Below, one piece after another: positions 23,371 through 31,941 of a DNA stretch of 32,004 nucleotides. A program made the translations under genes and the position numbers. Under the pieces are notes generated by a model. That model worked only from the letters and a program-made list of their open reading frames with translations, did no database searches and was not told the DNA's origin. Every line of letters starts with the position of its first letter. The stretch's first letter is position 1. Source of the stretch: an uncultured Clostridia bacterium (lineage in GTDB: Bacteria > Bacillota > Clostridia > Christensenellales > UBA1750); assembly GCA_944383925.1 (NCBI GenBank), contig CALWRM010000097.1:1-32004 (forward strand). Reading direction: 5' to 3'.

Positions 23371-24312
23371 TCAGACAGGGGCGGTCTCTCTCCGGCGCTC
23401 TTCCTCCAACGCCTCGCGCAGGCGCTGGAGGAGCCAAAGGCGCTCCGCCTCCGCCTCTTGATCGTCCGCAGCCCTCCCCGCCGCCTCCCTGGTCACGGCG
23501 GCGTCATCCACAAACAGGGGCGTCAGGCAGGCGCGCGGATGCGCCAGCCCGTCCGCTCCCAATTCCAGCTTGACGGACACCGCCCCGGCCGCCCTCTGCA
23601 GGGCCCTGGCCGCGCGGGCCGCGTCCTCCATGAAGCGCCGGTAGGCTTCCCTTTCCATGGCATAAAAGGGGCCTTGGTGTTCCTTGGCCGTCAGTATGCA
23701 GCGGCCGAAGGGGCCGCCGGCCGGGCAATCCAGATAGGCTTCGGCCAGCTCGGCCACCCGCTCCCCCGGTTCGGCGCGGCGGCAGGCGGGGCAATAGGCA
23801 GGGTCCTGGTTGCAGCGCTCGGCGAGCGGCCCCCTTTGCGGCAGTCCCGTCCCGGGCCCGGCGCCGGCCGGCCGCTCCATGTACGCCCTGGGCAGGCCCA
23901 GGTGTTCCAGCGGCCCCAGCTCCCGAAAGCCGAACGCCCGGTACAGCGCCCGCGCCGGCTCGCCGCCCGGGTGGCCTTGGCAAAAGGTGGTCACGCCGCA
24001 GGGGCGGCCGGCGTCCAGCAGGGACAGGGCGCAGCCCAGCAAGCGGCTGCCGACGCCCCTGCGCCGGCAGCCGCCGTCCACGGCCAGGAAGGAAATGCGG
24101 TTGTGCCGTCTGGAAAAGCAGAGGAACCCGAGCGTCCGCCCGCTGCGCCTATCCAGCGCAACCAGCGCCTCGCCCTGGCCGATCTTTCTCTCCAAGAATT
24201 CCCGAAAGTCCCGCGTCCTTTCCAGCTCGGGCACGCCGAACAGCGGCCCCACCTGCGCGGCCACGTCCAGGAGCGGCTGCATGTGCTCAAAGCCCGCGAT
24301 GCGCACCAGCAT
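23371..24312 (-). CDS. Two-domain protein: GNAT acetyltransferase plus Cys/His-containing C-terminal domain
   Basis: A 313-residue protein. Residues 1 to about 145 form a GNAT domain with the acetyl-CoA loop CRRRGVGSRLL at 82-92 and the C-terminal ARALYRAFGFRELG. A Pro/Gly-rich linker follows. Residues about 165-275 form a second domain with CPAC (C174, C177), GRCILTAKEHQGPFY near 203-216, a long amphipathic helix and AHPRACLTPLF near 257-267. This second part faintly recalls HIT-family nucleotide hydrolases, but the catalytic H-x-H-x-H is missing. The ATG at 24312 follows GGGGGGAGAAGGGG, 13 bases after the GH5-like gene. The function is unknown. Confidence 0.75.
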   Translation of the reverse strand: MLVRIAGFEHMQPLLDVAAQVGPLFGVPELERTRDFREFLERKIGQGEALVALDRRSGRTLGFLCFSRRHNRISFLAVDGGCRRRGVGSRLLGCALSLLDAGRPCGVTTFCQGHPGGEPARALYRAFGFRELGPLEHLGLPRAYMERPAGAGPGTGLPQRGPLAERCNQDPAYCPACRRAEPGERVAELAEAYLDCPAGGPFGRCILTAKEHQGPFYAMEREAYRRFMEDAARAARALQRAAGAVSVKLELGADGLAHPRACLTPLFVDDAAVTREAAGRAADDQEAEAERLWLLQRLREALEEERRRETAPV

Positions 24313-24325
24313 CCCCTTCTCCCCC

Positions 24326-25969
24326 CTAATGATCGATGCGCAACACGCAGCCGTGCACGAAGCTTGGCACGCATATGTCGCCGCCCTCCACGAAGGCGGC
24401 TTCCCCCTGCTCGTCCATCAGGTATAGGGTTTCCACCTTGGCGCCGCCCAGCGGCAGGCGCAGGGCGGGCACGGGCGCAGGCTCCCGGCCGTCGCGGAGC
24501 ACATAATCCCAGCGGTCGGCCTTGTTGCGGAGCAAAACCAAGCTGTGCCGCTTGCCCTTGAGCACCAGCACCCAGGCCTCCGGCGTATCCATGCGTCCGG
24601 TTTCAAAGCCCTCCTCATCCATTTGGATGCCTTCCACGGCGCGTGCCAAGGGCAGGTAATGCCTCCAGAGGTTCTTAGGTTCCACATAGGCGTTCCAGTG
24701 CCAGATGTGGCCGCTGCCGGCGGCGCCCGCAAACAGGGCCGGATAGGTGACGTCGTGGAAGATCAGGCCGTCGTGGTCGCAGGCGTAGAAGCGGAAGGGA
24801 CCCACATGCCTGTCGTTGACGGCGCCCGTCTCGGTGAGAATGATGGGCTTTGTCAACAGCCTTGCCCGCTCCACCGCCTCGATGGAAAAGGCGACGGGAT
24901 CCGTGCGGCAAATCTCCAGGGGCGCACCTTGATCCAGGTACCGGTGCACCTGTAAAAAATCCATGGAGGGAATCTTCTTGAACTCGTCGATCTCGTGTTG
25001 AAAGCCGTCCTCGTCAAAGCTACCGAGGGAATTGACCACCAGGTTCTTGGGGCTCAGCGCCTTCACGCGAGGCAGCATGCGGGCCGTAAAGGCGGCGATG
25101 TCGGCAAAGTCTCCGGTCTGCACGCAGTTCATCTCGTTCCATAGCTCGAAGGCAAAGACCACCGGATCGTTCTGGTAGCGGGCGATGTAGGGCGCGATGT
25201 CCTCCATCCAGCGCGTGTTCCACTTTTCCTGGGTAACCCATTCCTTTTCGGAGCGGAGCTGTCTGCCGCTGTCCGGGTCCACAATGCGCTTGTAGGCAAA
25301 ATGCCCTTCGTCCCAAAAGGTGCGGAAGTGCTCAAAGCAAAGCTTGACATAAATGCCATACTCCCTGGCCATGTCCATGATGGCGTCCAGGCGGTTGAAC
25401 ACCTGCAGGTCATGCACGCCCATCAGCTCCGTACGGGCGTTCAGATAGGGGCTGGACAGCCACAGGCGCACGTAATTGACCTTCGCCTTTGCCATGGCGC
25501 GAAAGTAGCGGCGGCACTGGATCTGGCCCGTGGTGGCCACCTGGTTGGAGGCCTGGAAGTGCTCGTTGCCCGCGGGCAGGCGGTCGTAGTCGCAGACGAC
25601 CATGTTCAGGCCGATGGGCACATAGCTGCTCCCGTCCGAAAAGGCGAAATAGCGCGCGTCCTTCTTGCTGACGCAGACATAGCCCGGGTTGTCGCTCGGC
25701 ACGCAGGTGAAGCGCTCCAGCAAGCGGCCCTCTTCGTCCAGCAGGCAATGTTCGCCCAGCTGGCAGGGCGTAAACCTTGCCAACAGCGCCTCCGGCCCCG
25801 TGGGCTCCTGGCTCTCATAGCCGTGCCTGTCGTAGACAAAGCGGGTGGGCTGGTAGCGGAAGGGGGTCACCGCCTCCTTTTCGCCGTCGGGAAGCTGTAC
25901 GAAAAAGCGGTCGCTGTTCTGCGGCAGGGTGAATTGAATCCTGCCATAACGGGGAATCTGTCTTTCCAT
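24326..25969 (-). CDS. GH5-like (beta/alpha)8-barrel glycosidase, cytoplasmic
   Basis: A 547-residue protein with an N-terminal beta-rich domain (about 1-105), a catalytic barrel (about 105-450) and a small C-terminal beta domain. In the barrel, ELWNEMN contains the likely acid/base E279 and PIILTETGA the likely nucleophile E380; this NE...TE pattern is that of clan GH-A retaining glycosidases such as GH5. No signal peptide is visible. The ATG at 25969 follows AAGGAAGG. It sits between nagB and the GNAT fusion gene, in a run that begins with a GH116-like enzyme, so it probably acts on imported beta-linked saccharides. GH39 or GH2-type subfamilies of the same clan are alternatives. Confidence 0.75.
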   Translation of the reverse strand: MERQIPRYGRIQFTLPQNSDRFFVQLPDGEKEAVTPFRYQPTRFVYDRHGYESQEPTGPEALLARFTPCQLGEHCLLDEEGRLLERFTCVPSDNPGYVCVSKKDARYFAFSDGSSYVPIGLNMVVCDYDRLPAGNEHFQASNQVATTGQIQCRRYFRAMAKAKVNYVRLWLSSPYLNARTELMGVHDLQVFNRLDAIMDMAREYGIYVKLCFEHFRTFWDEGHFAYKRIVDPDSGRQLRSEKEWVTQEKWNTRWMEDIAPYIARYQNDPVVFAFELWNEMNCVQTGDFADIAAFTARMLPRVKALSPKNLVVNSLGSFDEDGFQHEIDEFKKIPSMDFLQVHRYLDQGAPLEICRTDPVAFSIEAVERARLLTKPIILTETGAVNDRHVGPFRFYACDHDGLIFHDVTYPALFAGAAGSGHIWHWNAYVEPKNLWRHYLPLARAVEGIQMDEEGFETGRMDTPEAWVLVLKGKRHSLVLLRNKADRWDYVLRDGREPAPVPALRLPLGGAKVETLYLMDEQGEAAFVEGGDICVPSFVHGCVLRIDH

Positions 25970-26004
25970 GTTTGAGCCTTCCTTTTTGTTTTTCTATGCG
26001 ATGC

Positions 26005-26044
26005 ATCCAGGCTGGCCTTCCGCTGGGAGGGCCGGCCCCTGGAT
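26005..26044 (-). terminator. Hairpin between nagB and the GH5-like gene
   Basis: ATCCAGG at 26005-26011 pairs with CCTGGAT at 26038-26044, and an inner GGCC/GGCC pairing can extend the stem. No T-run follows directly, so it may be a weak terminator or an mRNA-stabilising element inside the operon. Confidence 0.35.
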
Positions 26045-26046
26045 TG

Positions 26047-26766
26047 CTAAAAGGGGGTGCAGCTGCACACAACGGTCAGTTCCCGATGCAGCTGCAGGAT
26101 GGAGGCGGGCAGCTTGGGCGTTACGGGGCCGCGCAGCGCGCGCAGCAGCACCTCTCGTTTTTGGTCGCCATCCGCCACCAACAGCACGCGCTTAGCCTGC
26201 ATGATGTGCAGCAGGCCCATGGTGATGGCCTGGCGGGGCACCGCCTCCAGGTCGCCGCCAAAGAAGCGCGCGTTGGCCCGCCTGGTGCTCTCCATCAGAT
26301 CCACCACATGGGTGTTCATCTGAAAATCCTCCGCCGGCTCGTTAAAGCCGATGTGGCCGTTGTTGCCGATGCCCAACAGCTGCAGGTCGATGCCGCCAAA
26401 GGCCTCGATGCGCCGGTCGTAGGCGGCGCATTCGGCGGCGGCGTCCTGGAACAGCCCGCTGGGCACGAAGGTGTTGGCCTTGTCGATGTCAATATGGTCG
26501 AAAAAGGTCCTGTTCATATAATAGCGGTAGCTCTGCGCATGCTCCGGCGGCAGGCCCACATATTCATCCAAATTGACGCTGCGCACGTCCCGGAAGGAGA
26601 TGTCGTCCTTCTTTTGCCACTCGATGAGCTGCCGGTACAGCCCAACAGGGGTTCCTCCCGTGGCCAGGCCCAGCACGCAATCGTTCTTGAGCAACACCTG
26701 CGCCGAGACGATGTTGGCCGCCTTGCGGCTCATGTCCTGATAATCCCTGGCAAATACGATCTTCAA
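26047..26766 (-). CDS. nagB: Glucosamine-6-phosphate deaminase
   Basis: Converts glucosamine 6-phosphate to fructose 6-phosphate and ammonia in the cytoplasm. The 239-residue product has LGLATGGTPVGLY at 32-44 (phosphate loop), VNLDEYVGL at 64-72 with D67, and LGIGNNGHIGFNEP at 131-144 with H138 and E143. The spelling GxGNNGH instead of the E. coli GxGxDGH is close to Bacillus-type NagB. The length matches short Gram-positive forms. Translation starts at TTG (26766), eight bases after AAAGGAGG; no ATG is suitable. It lies between two glycosidase genes, so amino sugars may be among the released products. Confidence 0.92.
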   Translation of the reverse strand: MKIVFARDYQDMSRKAANIVSAQVLLKNDCVLGLATGGTPVGLYRQLIEWQKKDDISFRDVRSVNLDEYVGLPPEHAQSYRYYMNRTFFDHIDIDKANTFVPSGLFQDAAAECAAYDRRIEAFGGIDLQLLGIGNNGHIGFNEPAEDFQMNTHVVDLMESTRRANARFFGGDLEAVPRQAITMGLLHIMQAKRVLLVADGDQKREVLLRALRGPVTPKLPASILQLHRELTVVCSCTPF

Positions 26767-26834
26767 CCGCGCTTCCTCCTTTCGCCTTCCAGGCCGCCCC
26801 CTGAACCGCCTTGCGGCAGGGCGGTCTCCCTTGC

Positions 26835-29507
26835 CTATTCGAACAGCACGCGGATCTCCCGCTTGGCCGTGAAGGCCTCCGAGCACAGCAGCGCGCCTTC
26901 CTCCGCCCGGAAGGCCAGGCTTTGGCCATCCACCAGCAGGGTCTTTGGGCGCAGGCCTTCCAGGCTCAGATCCAGCCGCTTCAGGCGCAGGGCCCCGTCC
27001 ATCAGGCGGATGGAGACGCTCCCTTCCCCATATCGGACCTGGCCCCAAGCACCCTCCAAGGACCATAAACAGGCAAAGTCCTTGGGATGCAGGGGCGCAA
27101 AGCCCAGCCGTTGCTCGTATAGATCGTAGCTCAGGCCGCTATAGACCAGGAGCAGGGCAAAGCTAGCCATGGACCTGGCATAGTTGGAGCCGCACTCAAA
27201 TTCGTTCCAGGGGTTGCGGTATCTGCCGTCGTAGCGGTCGCGGACCGCCTTGACGCAGCGCAGCCCTTCCTCCTCCATGCCGTGCCGGATCATCATCGAG
27301 GCGGCGGCATATTCGAAGCCGTGCATGGTTTCCTCGCTGTAGGGCGCGCCGATGAAGGGGCGGCGGCGTCCCTCCGGCCAGACGCAGATGCGCAGTCCCG
27401 ACTCCTCGTCCAGGCAGTACAACCTGCAGGGATTCATGAAATCCCCGGCATGCTCCATGAAATTGTAGCGGTATATGCTCCGCAGGGCCGAGGCGGTCTT
27501 GTCCTCGTCGAAGATGGAGCCAAGGCCAATCAGATCCGCGTGCCACTGGCCCAACAGCTGGTCGATGCCGCAACCCTCGCCGATCTGGTATTTGATCTCC
27601 CCTCGCTCCTCGTTCCAGTAGGCGTCCACCGCGCTGCCGCCGGTGAGGGCCTTGCCCTGGGTATAGCTCTCCAGCAGCGCCTTGTCCCGCAGGTCGATTC
27701 GCTGGAAGAAGTATTCTCCGTTGAACAGCTCCTGGTTGAGCTTGCGCCGCCCGCGCCGGTACAGGGCCCCGTATTCCGCGGCCGCCGCCTCGTCTCCCAG
27801 CAACTCGGCCATCCGGGCCCCCGCCTGCAGCGCGCCCAAATACAGACCCGACAGCCAGGCGTTGGGACCAAAGAGCTCCATGTCCAGCGTATGGTGCTGC
27901 CTTCCCTCCAGGATGCCGTCCTTGTCCGCATCCCAGCGGTCGTAGTTTTCCTCGCTCCAGGCGTATTCGATGGTCTTTTTCACCTGTGGCCAAAGGGAGC
28001 GAAGCCACTCCAGCTTGCCCGAAAGGCGAAATTCTCGATACACGCGCATGACGGTTGCGAACTGCCCGTCCGCGCAGGGCCGAAAATCGGTGGCCGGCCT
28101 GCCCAGCGGCAGCATGAGCCGAAAGCCCATCGCGCCCGAGTCGTGGCAGCTGTAGAGGTATTCGTTCTGCCGCATGCTCCTCTCCAAGGCGGGAAACAGG
28201 AAGGGGATGGCGTAGGTATAGCTCCAAACATGGGTGCAGCTGCCCTCGCAACAGCCGCTGTCGCAGTGGCAGCCCTCAAAGCCGTAGAGCGAGCCGTCCT
28301 CCAGGCGCAGGCAGGTGGGGGATTTGATCGCCGCCAGGTTGGCCGACACCGCCTCCAGGGCTTCCTTGGGCAGCTTGGAGGAAAACAGCGTTTCGGTGAA
28401 GGCGCAGGTCTCCTCCTCCAGCGAGCGGAAGTTCTTGATGCAATAGGCCGCCACATCCAGGGCGCCGGTGAAGCGGGTGGCGTAATAATGCCTCCAGTTG
28501 TTTGCCGGCGCGCCGCATCCGCAGCCGCCATCCTCCTGGCCGTGGTCGTGGCCGCAGCCGCAATCGCCATCCTCCTGGCCATGGTCGCAGCCGCAGCCGC
28601 AGTCCTCGGGCGGGTTCCAATAGTTGTTTTCCTCCGGGATGTACCAGCTCCACACAAAGCGCAGCTCGCCCGTCTCCCCGGCGGGCACCTCCAAGCTGGC
28701 GCAGAGGCTGGCGAGGTCGTCGGCGCTATAGTTGGGATCTCCGCCGGTCTTTGCGCTCTGGTAGCGGCGGTCCTTCAGGGGGCCAAAGGCGGTGAAATCC
28801 TGCCAGAAGGTGTTGAGGTTATCGAACCAGTCGCCGCGGTACCAGTAGAGCTGGTGGGACCCGGACATGCCGTCTGTGGCCAGGCAAAGGCCCGCTTCCT
28901 CGTCCTGCTCGCACTTGAGCAGGATGGCGCGGCCGGTGGGGGTCTCGTGGTAGCTGTGCAGGCCGCCGGTTTTGGTCAGCAAATTGTTAAGGCTGAAGCA
29001 AAGGCTGTAGCGCAGGGGTTCGTCCGTTGGGTTGGTCACATAGAAGTGAAAGAAGGCGGCGGGCAGGGAGGAATCCAGGTCCTTGAGGGGGATGAAGGGG
29101 TTGAAGGCGCGCAGGCGCACCAGGCCAGGGAAGCGATCGTCGCTAAGACGCAGCTCCGCCACGGGAAAGCGCCCCTCGAACTCGCAATCCCGAAAGTGCG
29201 GCAGGCCCATCATGGAGGAGCGGTCCACCCCGAAGCCGTAGCTGTTGAAATGGGGGCGGTTGAAGTTGCCGGATCTGGACCCAAGATAGGGGCCTTGGCA
29301 TACGCGCGCGTCCAGCACCCGGCTGCCGTTTTCCGCCTTGATGGCAAAATGGCTGAGCGCGGCATGGGAACCCTTGTTGGGCTTGCCGAAAATCTCCACG
29401 TCGATCAGCTGACCGTTGCCGGCAAGCCCCACGCAGCCGGCGCCGATTCCGCCGAGGGGAAAGGAAATCTCCCGGGCGTTTTCGCCCCTGTAGACAAAAT
29501 CGCTCAT
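26835..29507 (-). CDS. GH116-like glycosidase with Cys/His-rich repeat insertion
   Basis: An 890-residue protein resembling bile-acid beta-glucosidase/GBA2-type enzymes. The N-terminal beta-sandwich starts with ISFPLGGIGAGCVGL (14-28). The (alpha/alpha)6 domain contains RWDADKDGILEGRQHHTLDM (524-543), with D542 the likely acid/base by comparison with the family. E411 in LYGFEGC is the likely nucleophile. Residues 301-332 form an unusual insertion with seven Cys and three His, containing two 13-residue-spaced copies of DHGQEDG flanked by CGCG. A second Cys cluster (C413, C415, C419, C420, C424) adjoins the active site. No signal peptide is seen. The ATG at 29507 is nine bases after GGGAGGG; an in-frame GTG at 29516 abuts that site. 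It starts the long operon to mtnA. Confidence 0.78.
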   Translation of the reverse strand: MSDFVYRGENAREISFPLGGIGAGCVGLAGNGQLIDVEIFGKPNKGSHAALSHFAIKAENGSRVLDARVCQGPYLGSRSGNFNRPHFNSYGFGVDRSSMMGLPHFRDCEFEGRFPVAELRLSDDRFPGLVRLRAFNPFIPLKDLDSSLPAAFFHFYVTNPTDEPLRYSLCFSLNNLLTKTGGLHSYHETPTGRAILLKCEQDEEAGLCLATDGMSGSHQLYWYRGDWFDNLNTFWQDFTAFGPLKDRRYQSAKTGGDPNYSADDLASLCASLEVPAGETGELRFVWSWYIPEENNYWNPPEDCGCGCDHGQEDGDCGCGHDHGQEDGGCGCGAPANNWRHYYATRFTGALDVAAYCIKNFRSLEEETCAFTETLFSSKLPKEALEAVSANLAAIKSPTCLRLEDGSLYGFEGCHCDSGCCEGSCTHVWSYTYAIPFLFPALERSMRQNEYLYSCHDSGAMGFRLMLPLGRPATDFRPCADGQFATVMRVYREFRLSGKLEWLRSLWPQVKKTIEYAWSEENYDRWDADKDGILEGRQHHTLDMELFGPNAWLSGLYLGALQAGARMAELLGDEAAAAEYGALYRRGRRKLNQELFNGEYFFQRIDLRDKALLESYTQGKALTGGSAVDAYWNEERGEIKYQIGEGCGIDQLLGQWHADLIGLGSIFDEDKTASALRSIYRYNFMEHAGDFMNPCRLYCLDEESGLRICVWPEGRRRPFIGAPYSEETMHGFEYAAASMMIRHGMEEEGLRCVKAVRDRYDGRYRNPWNEFECGSNYARSMASFALLLVYSGLSYDLYEQRLGFAPLHPKDFACLWSLEGAWGQVRYGEGSVSIRLMDGALRLKRLDLSLEGLRPKTLLVDGQSLAFRAEEGALLCSEAFTAKREIRVLFE
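28512..28607 (-). repeat. In-frame repeat encoding a Cys/His/Asp-rich insertion in the GH116-like protein
   Basis: A 39-base (13-codon) period is visible. Two copies of GACCAYGGCCAGGAGGATGGC-type sequence alternate with TGCGGCTGCGGC blocks. The encoded stretch (residues 301-332) has seven cysteines and three histidines, as in metal-binding loops. Confidence 0.8.
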
Positions 29508-29575
29508 GCGTCTCACCCTCCCATAGCGGCCCGCCGCCCGCCCTTGACCCGACGGGGACCGGTGTTTCTAAGCAC

Positions 29576-29604
29576 ATGATGCCATAGACCGGTCTGGAAT
29601 GCAA
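29576..29604 (-). promoter_or_regulatory. Promoter of the GH116 operon with two ACCGGT boxes
   Basis: TTGCAT (29604-29599) and CATCAT (29581-29576) on the minus strand are separated by 17 bases; both boxes are moderate matches. The spacer holds the palindrome AGACCGGTCT (29586-29595). A second ACCGGT lies at 29558-29563, 30 bases away, just downstream of the predicted transcript start. This arrangement suggests a repressor operator. Confidence 0.45.
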
Positions 29605-29681
29605 CTTCCTTTTCCATCCCGAATGGTCCTTCGCTTTCTTCGTTTGAGGAAAAACCCCTCTGTTTCCGGCCTCTTCCAAAC

Positions 29682-29717
29682 AAAAAAGCATCCCGGCGGT
29701 TTTCCGCGCGGGATGCT
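29682..29717 (-). terminator. Rho-independent terminator of ispH-rpsA
   Basis: AGCATCCCG...CGGGATGCT arms (29687-29699 and 29704-29717) with an AAAA loop on the transcript, followed by TTTTTTGTTTGG on the minus strand. It begins 18 bases after the stop codon. Confidence 0.9.
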
Positions 29718-29734
29718 TTCTGGTTTGCTAGGCC

Positions 29735-31852
29735 TTAGGCGTTGGTCTCCTCGGTGTTCTCGCTGGTCTCGGCCGCGTCGTCCAGGGGCAGATCCTCATC
29801 CAGGTTCAGGTCGCCCAGCTCCATATCGCCGCCGGGCAGCTCCGTCTCGTCGCCATAGTCGGCGGCCTGACGGATGGACAGGGAGATGCGCTTCTGATCG
29901 GTGTTGACATCCAGCACGCGCACGCGCACGATGTCGCCGACGCTCAGCACATCCTCCACCTTCTCGATGCGGTTCTTGGCCACCTGGGAGATGTGCACCA
30001 GGCCATCCAGGCCGGGCTCCAGCTCCACAAAGGCGCCGAAGGGAACGATGCGAACCACCTTGCCCTCCACGATGGAGTCGGTGGGATAGTTGACGGAAGC
30101 GGTCTCCCAGGGCTTGGGCTTGGTCTGCTTTAGGCCCAGGGAAATCCTCTGGCGCTCCTTATCCAGGGACAGAACCAGCACGTCCACCTCCTGGTTGGGC
30201 TTGACGACCTCGGAGGGGTGCTTGACGCGGCCCCAGGACAGGTCGGTGACATGGATCAGGCCGTCCACGCCGCCCAGGTCCACGAAGGCGCCAAAGTCGG
30301 TCAGGCGGCGCACGATGCCGTGCACGATCTTGCCGGTCTCCAGCTTTTCCCAGGCAGCGGCGCGCTTGGCGGCGCTTTCCTCCTGGAGCACGGCCTTGCG
30401 GGAAGCCACCAGGCGGCGCTTCTGCTTGTCGGCCTCGATGACCTTGAGCTTCATGGGCTTGCCGACGAACTGGTCGATCTTCTCCACATAGCGCTCGGAC
30501 AGCTGGGAAGCGGGAACGAAGGTGCGGATGCCCTCGACATCCACGATCAGGCCGCCCTTGACGACGCTCTTGCCGACGCCCTCAATGTACTGGCCGTTTT
30601 CAAACTTCTCCACGAGGCTGTCCCAAACCTTGCGGTTGACGATGTTGCGCTGGGAAAGCAGCACGTTGCCCTCGCCGTCGTTCACCTTGACCACTTCCAC
30701 CTCGATCTCGTCGCCGATCTTGAAGGCGTCCAAGGGATTTTCCTTGGTGGTCAGCTCCGCGCGGGGCACCAAGCCGTCGGACTTATATCCGATGTTCACG
30801 CAAACCTCGTCCTCGGTGACCTGAACAACGGTGCCCACCACCGTCAGGCCAGGACGAATGGAAACCAGCGTTTTTTCAAAGGCAGAAGCAAATTCTGGTT
30901 CGGCGTTTGCGTCCTGCTTCACCTGCTCGGCGGCCTCCACCACTTCTTCCATGGAAGGAGCCTCCGCCTGCACGGGGGCCTGCTCAGGCTGGTCGGTAGG
31001 GTTGGTCATGGTCTTGTCGAGTTCGCTCATTCTGGTTACAACCTCCTTGATGATCTCATCCGGCGTGGAAGCGCCGGCTGTGATTCCTATGGTATCCTGC
31101 GCCCGCAGGGGCACCTGCGCAAGCTCGTCTGGGCTTTGCAAGTGATAGGTTCTTGCGCAGCGGCTTGCACAGATTTCATATAGCTTTCGCGTGTTGGAGG
31201 AGTTGCGACCTCCCAGCACCAACATCACGTCCGCCCGTTTGCTAAGCTCCGCGGCCTCTTCTTGGCGAAAGACCGTGGTCTGGCAGATGGAGCAAAAGAC
31301 CTCCAAATCCGCGATTTGCTCCTGGAGCTTGGCCAGCACGGCATCGAAATGGGCCTTTTTTGAGGTGGTCTGCGCCACGACCAAGGCCCTTTGCAGCTTG
31401 GGCAGGCGCTCAACGTCCTCCAGGTCGCCCACCACATATCCGTGGCCCTGGCACCAACCCTGGATTCCCTTCACCTCGCTGTGCTCCCTCTCCCCCACGA
31501 TGATGACGTCCCTGCCCTCGGCCACCGCCTGGGCGGCGCGCCGGTGGATGCGGGAAACAAAGGGGCAGGTGGTGTCCACCACCTGGGCGCCGCGCTGGCG
31601 CAGCTGCTGCAAGATCTCCGGCGCCACGCCGTGAGCGCGGATCACCGCCACGGGAGCGCTGAGCTCCTCCGGGCTTTCCACCACGCCTGCGCCGAGCTTT
31701 TCCAGCTGGCTGACGACCAGGGGGTTGTGGATGACGGGCCCGAGGGTTTGCAGCCGCTTTCCTTCGCGCAACAGCGAAACCACCACGCCGACCGAGCGCT
31801 TCACGCCGAAGCAAAAGCCGGCATGGGAATCCACTTCCCAATGCAAGGGCAC
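29735..31852 (-). CDS. ispH-rpsA: Fusion of IspH (HMBPP reductase) and ribosomal protein S1
   Basis: A 705-residue bifunctional protein typical of Clostridia. Residues 1 to about 275 are IspH (LytB), the 4Fe-4S enzyme of the last step of the MEP isoprenoid pathway: cluster cysteines C14 (GFCFGVKR), C96 (TTCP) and C190 (SICQTT), and H42, H74 and H124 with E126 of the active site. An acidic linker (about 276-330) leads to four S1 RNA-binding domains at about 335-403, 421-486, 506-575 and 593-662, then an acidic tail. S1 binds mRNA on the 30S ribosome. I favour GTG at 31852, five bases after GGAGG; a GTG at 31858 overlaps that site and TTG at 31846 is an alternative. A terminator follows. Confidence 0.93.
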   Translation of the reverse strand: MPLHWEVDSHAGFCFGVKRSVGVVVSLLREGKRLQTLGPVIHNPLVVSQLEKLGAGVVESPEELSAPVAVIRAHGVAPEILQQLRQRGAQVVDTTCPFVSRIHRRAAQAVAEGRDVIIVGEREHSEVKGIQGWCQGHGYVVGDLEDVERLPKLQRALVVAQTTSKKAHFDAVLAKLQEQIADLEVFCSICQTTVFRQEEAAELSKRADVMLVLGGRNSSNTRKLYEICASRCARTYHLQSPDELAQVPLRAQDTIGITAGASTPDEIIKEVVTRMSELDKTMTNPTDQPEQAPVQAEAPSMEEVVEAAEQVKQDANAEPEFASAFEKTLVSIRPGLTVVGTVVQVTEDEVCVNIGYKSDGLVPRAELTTKENPLDAFKIGDEIEVEVVKVNDGEGNVLLSQRNIVNRKVWDSLVEKFENGQYIEGVGKSVVKGGLIVDVEGIRTFVPASQLSERYVEKIDQFVGKPMKLKVIEADKQKRRLVASRKAVLQEESAAKRAAAWEKLETGKIVHGIVRRLTDFGAFVDLGGVDGLIHVTDLSWGRVKHPSEVVKPNQEVDVLVLSLDKERQRISLGLKQTKPKPWETASVNYPTDSIVEGKVVRIVPFGAFVELEPGLDGLVHISQVAKNRIEKVEDVLSVGDIVRVRVLDVNTDQKRISLSIRQAADYGDETELPGGDMELGDLNLDEDLPLDDAAETSENTEETNA

Positions 31853-31941
31853 ATCCACCTCCAGCTTTCTACGCTCGATTCTGTTTTTTATTCGCCATTA
31901 CTTCTAACTTTCCTGCAAATATCCCGTTCATGTACACATAT

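Noticed and set aside
21889..24561. An 890-codon open frame on the plus strand opposite mtaD and the GNAT fusion
   Set aside because: It runs across several well-supported minus-strand genes and their gaps and has the biased composition of an antisense frame in GC-rich DNA.
27282..29579. A 765-codon open frame on the plus strand opposite the GH116-like gene
   Set aside because: It is antisense to a recognisable enzyme and shows no domain; its Ala/Gly/Val-rich stretches mirror the real gene.
31859..31941. Nine-codon reading frame (MANKKQNRA) between the partial gene and ispH-rpsA
   Set aside because: It has a start codon and a weak purine-rich stretch before it, but it is too short to support as a leader peptide and no attenuator hairpin is visible.
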